NCBI RefSeq assembly: GCF_020523605.1
Contig: NZ_JAJAQI010000023.1
Coordinates: forward strand, 1 to 64,000
Source: Roseicella aerolata
GTDB taxonomy: Bacteria > Pseudomonadota > Alphaproteobacteria > Acetobacterales > Acetobacteraceae
Length of the DNA stretch: 64,000 nt
Direction of reading: 5' to 3'
The position numbers and the translations under genes were made by a program. The notes below the pieces were generated by a model, which worked only from the letters and a program-made list of their open reading frames with translations, was not told the DNA's origin and did no database searches. Within the stretch, counting starts at the first letter, position 1. Each line of letters starts with the position of its first letter. Positions 1 to 8,766 of this stretch are shown in pieces.

Positions 1-66
1 GAATGGACCCTCGTCGCCCTCGCCTACAACTGCCGTAGGCTGCATCGCCTGCGGCCAGCCGCCTGA
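1..66 (+). mobile_element. C-terminal tail of a transposase (partial)
   Basis: The window opens inside a reading frame of 21 codons and a TGA stop. The peptide begins [10 protein letters not shown] and continues [13 protein letters not shown]-x-L-V-x-L-A-Y-N-x-x-R-L pattern close to the stop is typical of IS5/IS1182-type DDE transposase C-termini. The catalytic residues lie outside the window, so completeness cannot be judged. The next 49 bases show no gene and no obvious terminal inverted repeat. The family assignment rests on this short motif only. Confidence 0.5.
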
Positions 67-115
67 TCCACAATCCAACAAACCCGTCGCCAGCAAACCC
101 AAACCCGACAGGCTG

Positions 116-1015
116 CTAGAGCCCCGCCGCCGCCTTGACATGGCGCGCCACCGACTCATGGGTGGCGAACCAGACGCCGCCCCTGGCCTGCATGTGCTCG
201 ATCAACCGGGCCAGCAGCGCGATGCGGCTGCGGTGCCCGATGATGTGCGGGTGCATGGTCAGCAGGAACAGCCCGCCCTCCTCCCAGGCGCCGTCGAACT
301 CGGCGCGGAAGATCTCCTCCACCGCGGAAGGCGGCGTGTAGGGGCGCTGCGAGCCCGTGCGGTTGAACATGAAATAGGGCGCGTCGTCGCGGATCCACTC
401 CGGCGGCAGTTCGACGATGCCGGTCGGCTCGCCCTGGTCGAGCAGCTCATAGGGCTCGTCATCGGCCATCAGACTGCTGTCATAGAGCAGCCCCATCTCC
501 CGGATGATGGACAGCGTATCCACCGAGAAGTCCCAGCTCGCGGTGCGGATGCCGACGGGACGGCGGCCCGCAAGCCTCTCCAGCACATCGGCGGCGCGCA
601 GCGTCAGCTCGCGCTCCAGGCCGGGCGGCAGGGTGGTGTTGGTCTCATGGATCCAGGAATGGATGCCGATCTCGTGACCCTCATCGGCGACGGCGCGCAC
701 CTCCTCCGGATAGAGCAGGGCGGAGACGGCCGGGTAGTAGAAGCTCGCGGGAATGCCGTGGCGCGCGAGCAGCGCGCGGATGCGCGGCACGCCCTGCCGG
801 TTGCCGTACTGGCCCTGGCTCAGCTTCATCGGGCTCTCATCGCCGTCGCGCAGCGTCAGCGTCTCGTGATCCGCGTCGAAGGAGAGGGCGACGGCGCAGC
901 GCGCGCCGTCCGGCCAGCCATGCGGGCGCAGGCTGCGGCCGGCGCGGGCATTGCCGACGATGCGGCGCCATTGCGGTTCCGGCCATTCCCACGGCCTTGC
1001 TGCGGTGCTGCTCAT
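116..1015 (-). CDS. Polysaccharide deacetylase / PuuE-allantoinase-like hydrolase
   Basis: This 299-residue cytosolic protein has the NodB-homology (carbohydrate esterase 4) fold. A metal-binding FDADHE motif sits at residues 46-51, the HSWIHE histidine motif at 119-124 and the MHPH C-terminal motif at 254-257. There is no signal peptide. The N-terminal W-P layout and the loop after FDAD resemble PuuE-type cyclic-ureide amidohydrolases more than secreted chitin deacetylases, so hydrolysis of a small cyclic amide is plausible but unproven. The ATG follows a GGGGGAGGAG ribosome-binding site; longer starts would run into the rutA gene. It is divergent from the RutA-like monooxygenase across only 90 bases, which suggests a shared pathway. 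Confidence 0.82.
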   Translation of the reverse strand: MSSTAARPWEWPEPQWRRIVGNARAGRSLRPHGWPDGARCAVALSFDADHETLTLRDGDESPMKLSQGQYGNRQGVPRIRALLARHGIPASFYYPAVSALLYPEEVRAVADEGHEIGIHSWIHETNTTLPPGLERELTLRAADVLERLAGRRPVGIRTASWDFSVDTLSIIREMGLLYDSSLMADDEPYELLDQGEPTGIVELPPEWIRDDAPYFMFNRTGSQRPYTPPSAVEEIFRAEFDGAWEEGGLFLLTMHPHIIGHRSRIALLARLIEHMQARGGVWFATHESVARHVKAAAGL

Positions 1016-1042
1016 GCCTGCTCCTCCCCCATGCGCCGCTCC

Positions 1043-1058
1043 TGGCACGGCGATTGCT
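1043..1058 (+). promoter_or_regulatory. Sigma-54 (RpoN) promoter upstream of rutA
   Basis: TGGCACGGCGATTGCT matches the -24/-12 consensus TGGCAC-N5-TTGCW at every defined position, with the required ten bases between the GG and GC doublets. Transcription would start near 1069, giving a leader of about 37 bases before the rutA ATG at 1106. The E. coli rut operon is known to be nitrogen-limitation (NtrC/RpoN) controlled, so finding this element here supports both the promoter and the gene assignment. I saw no convincing NtrC enhancer pair upstream. Confidence 0.75.
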
Positions 1059-1105
1059 GTGACGCAGCGCGAGGCTTCGCGGCAATCCTGCGCAGGAGGG
1101 GTTCG

Positions 1106-2185
1106 ATGGATATCGGCGTCTTCATTCCCATCAACAACAATGGCTGGCTCATCTCCGCCACCTCCCCCCAGTACATGCCGAGCTTCGAGCTGAACCGGCA
1201 GGTGGTGCAGAAGGCCGAGGGCTACGGCTTCGACTTCGCCCTCTCGATGATCAAGCTGCACGGCTTCGGCGGGAAGACGGAATTCTGGGATCACGGGCTG
1301 GAGAGCTTCACCCTGATGTCGGCGCTGGCCGCCGTCACGAAGCGCATCCGGCTCTTCGCCACCACCGCCGTGCTGACCATCCCGCCCGCCATCGTCGCCC
1401 GGATGGCCAGCACCATCGACGACGTCTCGGGCGGCCGCTTCGGCGTCAACATCGTCTCGGGCTGGCACAAGGTGGAGTACAGCCAGATGGGGCTCTGGCC
1501 GGGCGACCAGCATTTCGGCAAGCGCTACGACTACAGCACCGAGTATGTGCAGGTGCTGAAGGAGCTGTGGGAGAGCGGCCACAGCGACTTCAAGGGCGAG
1601 TATTTCCGGATGGAGGACTGCAAGCTGAGCCCCCGCCCGAAGCAGGGCATCCCGCTGGTGGCCGCCGGGCAGAGCGACCGCGGCATGGAATTCGCGGCGA
1701 AGTATTGCGACGTGAACTTCGCCCTCGGCGAGGGGGTGAACGAGCCGACCAGATGCATCGACGTGCCGCGCCGGATGCTGGAGCATGCCGCGAAGACCGG
1801 GCGCGATGTCGGCTCCTACATCCTCTACATGGTCATCGCCGACGAGACGGACGAGGCGGCGATGGCGAAATGGGACCTCTACAACCGGGGCGCCGACAGG
1901 GAGGCCCTGGCGCATCTGCTGGGCCATGCGGCGCAGGACGTGAACACGGAAGCGACCTCGATGGCGGCCGCCATCCAGCGCTCCCCCTCCCCCATCAATT
2001 TCAACATGGGCACGCTGGTCGGCTCCCATGCCAATGTCGCGCGCATGCTGGATGAGGCGGCGGGCATGCCCGGGGTGAAGGGCATCATGCTGACCTTCGA
2101 CGACTTCCTGGAAGGCATGGACCGGTTCGGCCAGCGCATCCAGCCGCTGATGCGGTGCCGCAGCCATGTGAGGATGGCCGCCTGA
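1106..2185 (+). CDS. rutA: RutA-type pyrimidine monooxygenase (LLM flavin-dependent family)
   Basis: This 359-residue protein is a luciferase-like FMN monooxygenase that aligns by eye along its whole length with E. coli RutA. RutA opens the uracil ring between N3 and C4 using FMNH2 and O2, giving ureidoacrylate peracid. Matching blocks are [15 protein letters not shown] (3-17), [20 protein letters not shown] (about 44-63), [32 protein letters not shown] and [20 protein letters not shown]. The ATG lies just after an AGGAGGG ribosome-binding site and below a sigma-54 promoter. None of rutB-rutG is in the window; instead a deacetylase-like hydrolase is divergent and an amidase lies 1 kb downstream. 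The exact ring substrate could differ from uracil. Confidence 0.88.
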   Translation: MDIGVFIPINNNGWLISATSPQYMPSFELNRQVVQKAEGYGFDFALSMIKLHGFGGKTEFWDHGLESFTLMSALAAVTKRIRLFATTAVLTIPPAIVARMASTIDDVSGGRFGVNIVSGWHKVEYSQMGLWPGDQHFGKRYDYSTEYVQVLKELWESGHSDFKGEYFRMEDCKLSPRPKQGIPLVAAGQSDRGMEFAAKYCDVNFALGEGVNEPTRCIDVPRRMLEHAAKTGRDVGSYILYMVIADETDEAAMAKWDLYNRGADREALAHLLGHAAQDVNTEATSMAAAIQRSPSPINFNMGTLVGSHANVARMLDEAAGMPGVKGIMLTFDDFLEGMDRFGQRIQPLMRCRSHVRMAA

Positions 2186-2210
2186 CCGCCGGGCGGGCCG
2201 CCGCCCCGCG

Positions 2211-2960
2211 CTACAGGCCCGGGCGGGAGGAGGTCCATGGGGCGGGCGGCGCTGCCGGCCGCCCGTTCTTCCGCGCATAGGCGAAATCCGCCAGCGCCTC
2301 CGGATCGAGGATGGCGAGTTTGTTGTAGCCGAGGCGCAGCCAGCCCGCGGCCTCGAACCGCGCGAGGGTGCGGTTGACGAGGTCGCGCGAGGCATTGGCC
2401 ATCCGCGCCAGTTCCGACTGGGTCAGCCGCACCTCCCCGGTCGGCCGCAGCACCGCATCCTCGATCGCGCCGGTCACCCGCAGCAGCACGGCGCAGATCC
2501 GGCGATCCGCCCGGCGGATCATCAGGTCGGAGACATTCTCCACGGCCACCTGCATCCCGATCTGGCCGATCTGGCTGATGGCCCGCGCCGCCTCGGGATC
2601 GCGGACCAGTTCCCGGCCGGCCTCCAGCGGCAGGTGCAGCGCGCAGGAGGCCTCCATGGCGCGGGTCCCGAAGAGCCGCTGCCTGCCGCCAAGGATCGGC
2701 CCCTGCCCGAACCACCAGCCCGGCCGCAGGATGTGCGACAGGTCCGGACCGGCATGCGGCGTGACGATGTAGACGCCGAAGGATCCGGCGGTGACGCCGT
2801 AAAGTCCGCCCGGCGGATCCGCGAAGCGGAAGACCCAGTCGCCCTTCTGGAACCGAAGGAGCTCCGCCACGCGCAGCAGCGCCGCCTGGAAGGCGGGCGC
2901 CTGCCCGGCCAGCCATCCCTTCGACAGCACGATGCGCTCGGCCTCTGCGCGGTCCATCAA
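2211..2960 (-). CDS. Crp/Fnr-family transcriptional regulator
   Basis: This 249-residue cytosolic regulator has an N-terminal cyclic-nucleotide-binding-like jelly roll (about 30-125), a dimerisation helix (about 130-155) and a C-terminal winged helix (about 165-225, motif LTQSELARMANASRDLVNRT). No cysteine cluster for an Fnr-type iron-sulfur centre is visible, so the signal is unlikely to be oxygen through a 4Fe-4S cluster; the effector is unknown. Two adjacent ATG codons open the gene (2960 and 2957). It is convergent with rutA, 25 bases away, and divergent from the amidase. It may control either neighbour or act elsewhere. Confidence 0.83.
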   Translation of the reverse strand: MMDRAEAERIVLSKGWLAGQAPAFQAALLRVAELLRFQKGDWVFRFADPPGGLYGVTAGSFGVYIVTPHAGPDLSHILRPGWWFGQGPILGGRQRLFGTRAMEASCALHLPLEAGRELVRDPEAARAISQIGQIGMQVAVENVSDLMIRRADRRICAVLLRVTGAIEDAVLRPTGEVRLTQSELARMANASRDLVNRTLARFEAAGWLRLGYNKLAILDPEALADFAYARKNGRPAAPPAPWTSSRPGL

Positions 2961-2978
2961 GGCTCCCCAGCCATATCC

Positions 2979-3027
2979 CGCCGATTGTCGCGAGAACTTG
3001 TGGGGTTTTCCTGAATGTCAATCGGCG
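2979..3027. promoter_or_regulatory. Spaced inverted repeat upstream of the Crp/Fnr gene
   Basis: Nine-base arms CGCCGATTG (2979-2987) and CAATCGGCG (3019-3027) flank a 31-base, comparatively AT-rich spacer immediately upstream of the regulator. The right arm contains TTGACA on the minus strand, a possible -35 element. An autoregulatory site is conceivable, but the arms are further apart than in a classical Crp/Fnr box. Confidence 0.3.
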
Positions 3028-3197
3028 GCGAGCCTCACGCGGGTGGTGCCTCGCCGCCGCGGCGCGGGGATGGCCGGGCCGCAGCGCCGGACCGGCGCTG
3101 GCGCGCCGTTGGGCGGGGCCCTGGGCCGGCCTGCCATCGGGGCTTTCCCCGACGCCGCCCGCGGCGCAGATTGGCGCGGACTGGCCCAGGATGCCCG

Positions 3198-4604
3198 ATG
3201 CCCCCGACCGACCCCGCCCTGATGTCCGCCGAGACGCTGCTCGGCCTCTATGCCCGCCGCGCCCTCTCCCCGGTGGAGGTGCTGCAGGCGGTGCTGCAGC
3301 GGGTCGCGCTCTACAACCCTTGGGTCAACGCCTTCGCCGCCATGAATCCCCGCGCCCTGCAGCAGGCCGGCGAGAGCGAGGCGCGCTGGATGGCCGGCCG
3401 CCCGATGGGCCTGCTGGATGGCATCCCGGCGACGGTGAAGGACCTGCTGAACCTGGCGGGCTTCCCGACCCGGCGCGGCAGCAAGACCACGGATGCGACC
3501 CCGGCCACCGAGGACGCGCCCTCGGTGCTCGGCCTGAAGCAGGCCGGCGCGGTCATCCTCGGCAAGACCACCACCACGGAATTCGGCTGGAAATCGCCCG
3601 GCGACTGCCCGCTGCACGGCATCACCCGCAACCCCTGGAACCGCGAGCGGACCGTCGGCGGCAGCAGCAGCGGCGCCGGCGCCGCGGGCGCGGCCTGCTT
3701 CGGGCCGCTGCATATCGGCACGGATGCCGGCGGCTCCATCCGCATCCCCGCCGCCTTCTGTGGCCTGGTCGGCGTGAAGCCGAGCTTCGGCCGCATCCCG
3801 CAATGGCCGCTCGGCGCCTTCGCCAATGTCGCCGTGGCGGGGCCGATGACCCGCACCGTGCGCGATGCGGCGCTGATGTTCTCGGCCATGGCGCGGCACG
3901 ACCTGCGCGACCCCTTCAGCCTGCCGGATGACCCGCAGGACTGGCGCCGCGGCATCGAGGAGGGCGTCGCCGGGATGCGCGTCGGCCTCGTCCGGCGCCT
4001 CGGCTTCGAGCCGCCGCTGGACGCGGATGGCGAGGCGGCGCTGGTGGGCGCGGCGAAGCTGCTGGAGGAGCAGGGCGCGATCGTCGAGGAGGCCGATCCC
4101 GGCCTGCCCGACACGCGCGCCATCTTCGGCCGGGTCTGGGGCGTGGCCCTCGCCCGCCTGGTCGCCACCACCCCGGCGGAGAAGCGCCCGCTGCTGGATC
4201 GGGGGCTGGAGGAGGTGGCGGAGCGCGAGCGCGGCATGCTGGCTACCGATTTCCTCGGCGCCGAGGCGCTGCGCATCGAGGCGGCGCATGCCATGGCCCG
4301 CTTCCACCAACGCTACGACATCCTGCTGACCGCCTGCACCCCGACCGCCGCCTTCGCCGCCGACCAGCCGACGCTGCGCCCGACCGAGGCGCTGTGGCGG
4401 GACTGGGCGCCCTGGACCTTCGCCTTCAACCTGACGCGCCAGCCGGCCATCAGCGTGCCGGTCGGGCTGGATGAGCACGGCATGCCGCGGGCGGTGCAGG
4501 TGGCGGCGGCGCTCTACCGGGACGACCTGGCCTTCCGCGCCGCGCGGGCGTTGGAGCGGGCGGCGGAACTGCCGACCGCCATCCCCCTGGCCAATCCGGG
4601 CTGA
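3198..4604 (+). CDS. Amidase signature family amidohydrolase
   Basis: This 468-residue cytosolic enzyme of the amidase-signature family hydrolyses a C-N amide bond through a Ser-cisSer-Lys triad. The lysine is in TVKD (K81), the glycine-serine loop is GGSSSGAGAAGA (154-165) and the nucleophile lies in GTDAGGSIRIP (S180). Length and order are normal for the family. The substrate cannot be read from sequence; neighbours (FAH-type hydrolase, Bug protein, M20 peptidase) suggest small amides or acids. The ATG at 3198 was chosen over upstream in-frame codons because the preceding stretch has no domain homology and is repeat-like GC-rich sequence. The ribosome-binding site is weak. Confidence 0.85.
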   Translation: MPPTDPALMSAETLLGLYARRALSPVEVLQAVLQRVALYNPWVNAFAAMNPRALQQAGESEARWMAGRPMGLLDGIPATVKDLLNLAGFPTRRGSKTTDATPATEDAPSVLGLKQAGAVILGKTTTTEFGWKSPGDCPLHGITRNPWNRERTVGGSSSGAGAAGAACFGPLHIGTDAGGSIRIPAAFCGLVGVKPSFGRIPQWPLGAFANVAVAGPMTRTVRDAALMFSAMARHDLRDPFSLPDDPQDWRRGIEEGVAGMRVGLVRRLGFEPPLDADGEAALVGAAKLLEEQGAIVEEADPGLPDTRAIFGRVWGVALARLVATTPAEKRPLLDRGLEEVAERERGMLATDFLGAEALRIEAAHAMARFHQRYDILLTACTPTAAFAADQPTLRPTEALWRDWAPWTFAFNLTRQPAISVPVGLDEHGMPRAVQVAAALYRDDLAFRAARALERAAELPTAIPLANPG

Positions 4605-4709
4605 GTCTGCTTTTCAGCGCGCCCGGACCGGATCGCGGCCGGACGACAACATGCCGCGGCGGGCCGCCTGGCCGAGGCAGCCCGCCGCGAGCCGGGAGAG
4701 GAAAGCCCC

Positions 4710-5594
4710 ATGCGGCTGGTGACGTTCAAATATCCCCAGAGGCTCGGCACCCATATCGGCGCGCTGCGGGAGGATGGGGCGGTGCTCGACCTCGCGGCAG
4801 CCGATCCGGCGCTCTCGGGCGGCAACATGCCGGCCTTCATCGCCGGCGGTGCGGCGGCGCTGCAGCATGCGAAGGCGGCGGCGACCAAGGCGCCGGTGGC
4901 GGAGGGCGCGACCCTCTGCGCCCCGATCCCCCGGCCGCCCAAGAACGTCTTCTGCGTCGGCAAGAACTACCACGAGCACGCCAGGGAATTCGCCGGTTCC
5001 GGCTTCGATGCCAGCGCGAAGGAGGTGGTGCCGGAAGCGCCGGTGGTCTTCTCCAAGCCCGCCACCGCCATCATCGCCCATGGCGAGACGATCCCGGCGC
5101 ATCTCGACCCCACCAGTTCCGTGGATTACGAGGGCGAGCTCGCCGTCGTCATCGGCCATGGCGGGCGCGGCATCAGGGCCGCGGACGCGCTGCGCCACGT
5201 CTTCGGCTACACCATCGTCAACGACGTCACGGCGCGCACCCTGCAGCACCGCCACCGGCAATGGGTGCTGGGCAAGGGGATCGACGGCTTCTGCCCGATG
5301 GGCCCGGCCATCCTGACGGCGGATGCGGTGCCGGACCCGAAGGCGCTGCGGGTCATCACCCATGTGAACGGCGAGAAGCGGCAGGACGCCTCGGTCGCCG
5401 ACCTGATCTTCGACATCCCGACCCTGATTGAGGCGATCTCCGCCGGCATCACGCTGGAGCCGGGCGATGTGATCGCGACGGGCACGCCGGTCGGCGTCGG
5501 CATCGGCTTCACCCCGCCGAAATTCCTCAGGGCCGGCGATATCGTGCGGGTGGAGGTACCGGGGATCGGCGTGCTGGAGAACCCGGTCGGCTGA
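4710..5594 (+). CDS. Fumarylacetoacetate hydrolase family protein
   Basis: This 294-residue cytosolic enzyme has an N-terminal cap (1-70) and an FAH catalytic domain from residue 78 (VFCVGKNYHEHA). The metal ligands are seen as DYEGELAVVIG (E141, E143) and NDVTAR (D172), with the C-terminal TGTPVGVGIG loop. Family members hydrolyse or decarboxylate acylpyruvates and related ring-cleavage products. The start is supported by a GAGAGGAAA ribosome-binding site. It lies 105 bases after the amidase on the same strand and is followed by a GC hairpin, so the two could be one transcript. The precise substrate is unknown. Confidence 0.87.
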   Translation: MRLVTFKYPQRLGTHIGALREDGAVLDLAAADPALSGGNMPAFIAGGAAALQHAKAAATKAPVAEGATLCAPIPRPPKNVFCVGKNYHEHAREFAGSGFDASAKEVVPEAPVVFSKPATAIIAHGETIPAHLDPTSSVDYEGELAVVIGHGGRGIRAADALRHVFGYTIVNDVTARTLQHRHRQWVLGKGIDGFCPMGPAILTADAVPDPKALRVITHVNGEKRQDASVADLIFDIPTLIEAISAGITLEPGDVIATGTPVGVGIGFTPPKFLRAGDIVRVEVPGIGVLENPVG

Positions 5595-5615
5595 CCCGGA
5601 GCCGGTCGCCGCGGG

Positions 5616-5636
5616 GGGCGGGGCGCCGCCCCGCCC
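5616..5636 (+). terminator. GC-rich hairpin after the FAH-family gene
   Basis: The arms GGGCGGGGC (5616-5624) and GCCCCGCCC (5628-5636) form a perfect 9-bp stem around a 3-base loop, 22 bases after the stop codon. No T-run follows, which is usual for terminators in this GC-rich sequence. Confidence 0.5.
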
Positions 5637-5705
5637 TGCGGAGGCGTGAATCCGCGCGCCGGACCGCCTATCCTCCCGGGCAGAACGATAACCCGGGAGA
5701 CGCCC

Positions 5706-6680
5706 TTGCACCGCCGCCCCCTGCTGGCCGCCCTCGCCGCGGCGGCCACGCCCCTTGCCGCCCGCGCCCAGGCCGGCGACTTCCCGGCCCGCGCCGTCAC
5801 CATGGTGGTCTCCTTCCCGCCCGGCGGGCAGGGCGATGTGGTGGCCCGCCCGGTCGCGGCGGGGCTGGAGCGGCTGTGGAAGCAGCCCGTGCCGGTGGTG
5901 AACCGCGCCGGGGCGGCGGGCGAGATCGGCAATGCCTCGGTCGCCCGCGCCGCGGCGGATGGGCATACGCTGCTGATGGGCCTCTCCTCCATGGCGGTGA
6001 TCCCGGAGGCGGCGAAGCTCCTCGGCCGCCAGCCGGCCTATGAGATGGAGCAGTTCGCGCCCATCGCGCTCTTCACCGCCGATCCCACCTTCCTCGTCGT
6101 GCCGGCCGCGGCGCCCTGGCAGACGCTGGAGGCGCTGCTGGAGGATGCCCGGCGCCGGCCGGGCGCCATTCCCTACTCCTCCTCGGGCAATTACGGCGCG
6201 CTGCACGTGCCGATGGCGATGCTGACCACCGCCGCGCAGGTCAACCTGCTGCATGTCCCCTTCCAGGGCGGCGGGCCGGCGCTGACCGCGCTGCTCTCCG
6301 GCCAGGTGCAGCTGATGGCGAGCGGGCCGGGGCCGATCACGCCGCATCTCCGCAGCGGTGCCTTCAGGGTGCTGGCAAGCTGGGGCGCGACACGGATCGC
6401 CGGCTTCGAGCAGGTGCCGACGCTGATGGAGCGGGGCTTCCCGGAGGCCGAATACTACATCTGGGCCGGCATCTTCGCCCCCGCCGGCACGCCCGCCCCG
6501 CTGCGGGAGGCGCTGCGGCAGGCCATGGCGACCGTCGCGCGCGATCCGGACCTGCAGCGCGCGCTGGCCGCCGGCGGCAACGCGCTCGACTACCGGGACG
6601 GCGCGGCCTTCGAGGAATTCCTCCGCGCCGACACCGCCCGGCTGGTGCGGGCGGTGCAACGCATCGGCAAGATCGAGTAG
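5706..6680 (+). CDS. Bug-type tripartite tricarboxylate transporter substrate-binding protein
   Basis: This 324-residue exported protein starts at TTG 5706, behind a CGGGAG ribosome-binding site. It has an RR-containing signal peptide ending AARAQA (about residues 1-20). The mature protein shows the Bug signature: a start near FPARAVTMVVSFPPGGQGD, the VNRAGAAGEIG loop, the HVPFQGGGPALTALLSGQV segment and the C-terminal PAGTPAPLREAL segment. Such periplasmic proteins capture carboxylates or amides for TctAB permeases, which are absent here. The longer ATG at 5646 would precede the ribosome-binding site and place 20 extra residues before the signal. The ligand is unknown. Confidence 0.85.
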   Translation: MHRRPLLAALAAAATPLAARAQAGDFPARAVTMVVSFPPGGQGDVVARPVAAGLERLWKQPVPVVNRAGAAGEIGNASVARAAADGHTLLMGLSSMAVIPEAAKLLGRQPAYEMEQFAPIALFTADPTFLVVPAAAPWQTLEALLEDARRRPGAIPYSSSGNYGALHVPMAMLTTAAQVNLLHVPFQGGGPALTALLSGQVQLMASGPGPITPHLRSGAFRVLASWGATRIAGFEQVPTLMERGFPEAEYYIWAGIFAPAGTPAPLREALRQAMATVARDPDLQRALAAGGNALDYRDGAAFEEFLRADTARLVRAVQRIGKIE

Positions 6681-6735
6681 GGCGCGCCGGCGGGGCTTGC
6701 GCGTCCCGGCGGCGGGCCGCAGGCTTCGCGCCCCT

Positions 6736-6843
6736 TCCATGGCGGTTCGCGTCCAGGCCGGATGCGGCCCGCCATGGATCCTTCTTCGTCGGGCAGGATC
6801 CTGCGCGCGGGCCGTCACGCCCCTGCGCGACCTGCCCCAGCCG
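6736..6843 (+). repeat. Decayed copy of the 106-bp CTACAG-CTAG element
   Basis: The left part holds its own hairpin (CCATGGCGG at 6736 paired with CCGCCATGG near 6776). The right part follows the family pattern GGCAG...GGGCCGTCACGCCC...GCGCGACCTGCCCCAG. It sits between the Bug gene and the M20 peptidase. Identity to the better copies is limited and was judged by eye. Confidence 0.35.
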
Positions 6844-6855
6844 CCGGAGCGACGC

Positions 6856-8043
6856 ATGACCGCCGAAAGCACCGAATCCGCCATCACCGCCTGGCTCGCC
6901 ACCCAGCAGGAGGCGATGCTGAAGGTGCTGGAAGCCATGGTGAACACCGATGGCGGCAGCTACGACAAGGCCGGCGTCGATGCGGTCGGCAGAATCGTCC
7001 AGGATTTCATGACCGGGCACGGCATCCCGGTGGAGGTGGTGCCGCGCGAGAAGCATGGCGACTGCCTCAAGGCCCGCGTCGCGGGCGGCGATGCGCCCGC
7101 GAGCGGCAACATGCAGCGCTCCATCGTCCTGATGGGCCATCGCGACACCGTCTTCCCGAAGGGCGAGCCGGCGCGCCGCCCCTTCCGGATCGAGAACGGC
7201 ATCGCCACCGGCCCCGGCGTCGCCGACATGAAGGCGGGGCTGGTGATGAACATGTTCGTCCTGGCGGCCTTCCAGAAATTCGGCGGCGCGCCCGGCCCGC
7301 TGCTCGGCCTCTTCACCGGGGATGAGGAGATCGGCAGCCCGGAGGGGCGCGAGGTCATCGAGAGCACGGCGCGCGAGGCGCGGGTGGTGTTCAACAGCGA
7401 GCCGGGCCGCCCCTCCGGCGGCGTCGTCACGGGGCGCAAGGGCGGCGTCTTCTCCATCTTCGAGATCGAGGGCAAGGCGGCGCATTCCGGCGGGAATTTC
7501 GAGGCCGGGATCAGCGCCATCGAGGAGCTGGCCCGCAAGGTCCAGGCGATCCATGCGCTGACCGACCTGAAGCGCGGCATCACGCTGAATGTCGGCCTGG
7601 TCTCCGGCGGGCAGAGCGTCAACACCGTCGCGCCCTGGGCGCAGGGCCAGATCGACCTGCGCTATGTCGAGCCGGTCGACCGCGACGAGATCATGGGCAG
7701 GATCCACGACATCGTGGCGAAGAGCTTCGTCCCCGGCACCCGCGCGACACTCACCATCCGCGGCGAGTTCCTGCCGCTGACCCAGACCCCCGCGGCGGCG
7801 AAGCTGTTCGAGATGTACCGGACGGCGGCCGGTGAGAGCGGCCTTTCCATCACCGGCGAGTTCTCCGGCGGCTGCGCCGATTCCGGCTTCACCGCCGCGG
7901 TCGGGGCCCCGACCATCTGCGCGGTCGGCCCGGTCGGCGGCAAGGCGCACAGCCCGGAGGAGTACCTGGAAGTCGCCAGCATGGTGCCGCGCGCCCAGGC
8001 CATGGCGCGGGCGATCCTGCGGCTGGACCGCGCCGGGCTGTAG
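6856..8043 (+). CDS. M20-family metallopeptidase (glutamate carboxypeptidase type)
   Basis: This 395-residue enzyme has the two-zinc M20 layout: GHRDTVFP (H95, D97), the bridging aspartate in GVADMKAG (D124), the catalytic glutamate in GDEEIG (E157/E158), NSEPGR (E182) and a final histidine in GKAHSPEE near the C-terminus. A lid/dimerisation domain lies between about 190 and 310 (KGGVFSIFEIEGKAAHSG). The closest family is carboxypeptidase G2-like, which removes C-terminal glutamate or related groups. There is no signal peptide. The ATG follows GGAGCGACGC. It is on the same strand as the Bug gene but separated by 175 bases carrying a repeat, so probably its own unit. Confidence 0.86.
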   Translation: MTAESTESAITAWLATQQEAMLKVLEAMVNTDGGSYDKAGVDAVGRIVQDFMTGHGIPVEVVPREKHGDCLKARVAGGDAPASGNMQRSIVLMGHRDTVFPKGEPARRPFRIENGIATGPGVADMKAGLVMNMFVLAAFQKFGGAPGPLLGLFTGDEEIGSPEGREVIESTAREARVVFNSEPGRPSGGVVTGRKGGVFSIFEIEGKAAHSGGNFEAGISAIEELARKVQAIHALTDLKRGITLNVGLVSGGQSVNTVAPWAQGQIDLRYVEPVDRDEIMGRIHDIVAKSFVPGTRATLTIRGEFLPLTQTPAAAKLFEMYRTAAGESGLSITGEFSGGCADSGFTAAVGAPTICAVGPVGGKAHSPEEYLEVASMVPRAQAMARAILRLDRAGL

Positions 8044-8241
8044 GCGGGTGCCAGCGGCTGCGGATCGCGCCCCCACCCGCCGGTCCGGGGGCACGATGCG
8101 TGCCCGGTCCGGCCGGTCCACCTGCTTCAAGGACCCCGCCCCTTGCCGTGAGGCGGCGCGTGACAGAGCCGTAATCATCCGGTAAGTGCCCCGCCCTCCG
8201 CGCCGGCCCGCTGGCGCGGCCATCCACCGGGAACTCACCGC

Positions 8242-8664
8242 ATGTTCGGCCTGTTCAAACCGCAATCTGCCTCGCTCGACCTCACGCCGCGCACCTGCCT
8301 CGCCGTCTCGCTGATCTACTGCATGGGCGCGGATGGCGAGATGGATGAGGAGGAGATCGGCCATCTCGTCTCCGTCCTCGGCCGCGGCGCGACACGCCAG
8401 CAGCTCGAGGCCGCGCTGCGCTATGTCCGCGCGACGCCGCCGGCGCAGTTCCTGGCCGACAGCGCCGCGCGGCTGCGGCCGGAGCAGAAGCTCTGTATCC
8501 TGCTGAACATGATCGACAGCGCCATGAGCGATGGCGAGGCCGAGCAGGGCGAGCAGCAGCTGGTCATGCAGTTCGCCCGGAGCTGGGGCCTCTCCGAGCC
8601 GCAGCTGGAGCCGCATTTCCGCAGCCTGGTCGCCAAGAACGACCGCTCGGTGCTGGACCGCTAG
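8242..8664 (+). CDS. TerB-like (tellurite-resistance TerB family) protein
   Basis: This 140-residue all-helical cytosolic protein resembles TerB/DjlA-type domains. Two acidic helix starts, YCMGADGEMDEEEIGHL (30-46) and MIDSAMSDGEAEQGEQQL (90-107), repeat the D-G-x-x-x-x-E-E/Q pattern of the family, which binds metal ions. It is a solo domain with no terZ/terC/terD neighbours, so tellurite resistance itself should not be inferred. Its TAG stop (8662-8664) is the CTAG edge of an inverted 106-bp repeat element, so the last codons may have been set by insertion of that element. Confidence 0.72.
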   Translation: MFGLFKPQSASLDLTPRTCLAVSLIYCMGADGEMDEEEIGHLVSVLGRGATRQQLEAALRYVRATPPAQFLADSAARLRPEQKLCILLNMIDSAMSDGEAEQGEQQLVMQFARSWGLSEPQLEPHFRSLVAKNDRSVLDR

Positions 8665-8766
8665 GGCAGATCGCGGACGGGCGTGAACGCCCGGGAGCGA
8701 GCCTCTGCTCTGCCATCAATGACCTGCGGCGGATGGGCGTTCAGTTCCGCACGCAATCCGCTGTAG
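8661..8766 (-). repeat. 106-bp CTACAG-CTAG element, copy A
   Basis: Read on the minus strand this copy starts CTACAGCGGATTGCGTGC and ends CGCGATCTGCCCTAG. It aligns without gaps to copies C and D and with one gap to copy B. It contains a left imperfect hairpin (GCGGATTGCGTGC against GCGGATGGGCGTTC complement) and the right-hand CGGGCG-TTCA-CGCCCG stem-loop. Its CTAG edge provides the TAG of the TerB-like gene. Confidence 0.8.

Noticed and set aside
2211-4478. Long open frames antisense to the Crp, amidase and many other genes (hundreds of codons).
   Set aside because: They are the usual GC-rich shadow frames: Arg/Ala/Pro/Gly-rich, no ribosome-binding sites or domains, and fully overlapped by genes with clear families.
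8242-8664. Tellurite-resistance operon.
   Set aside because: Only a solo TerB-like domain is present; no terC, terD or terZ neighbours.
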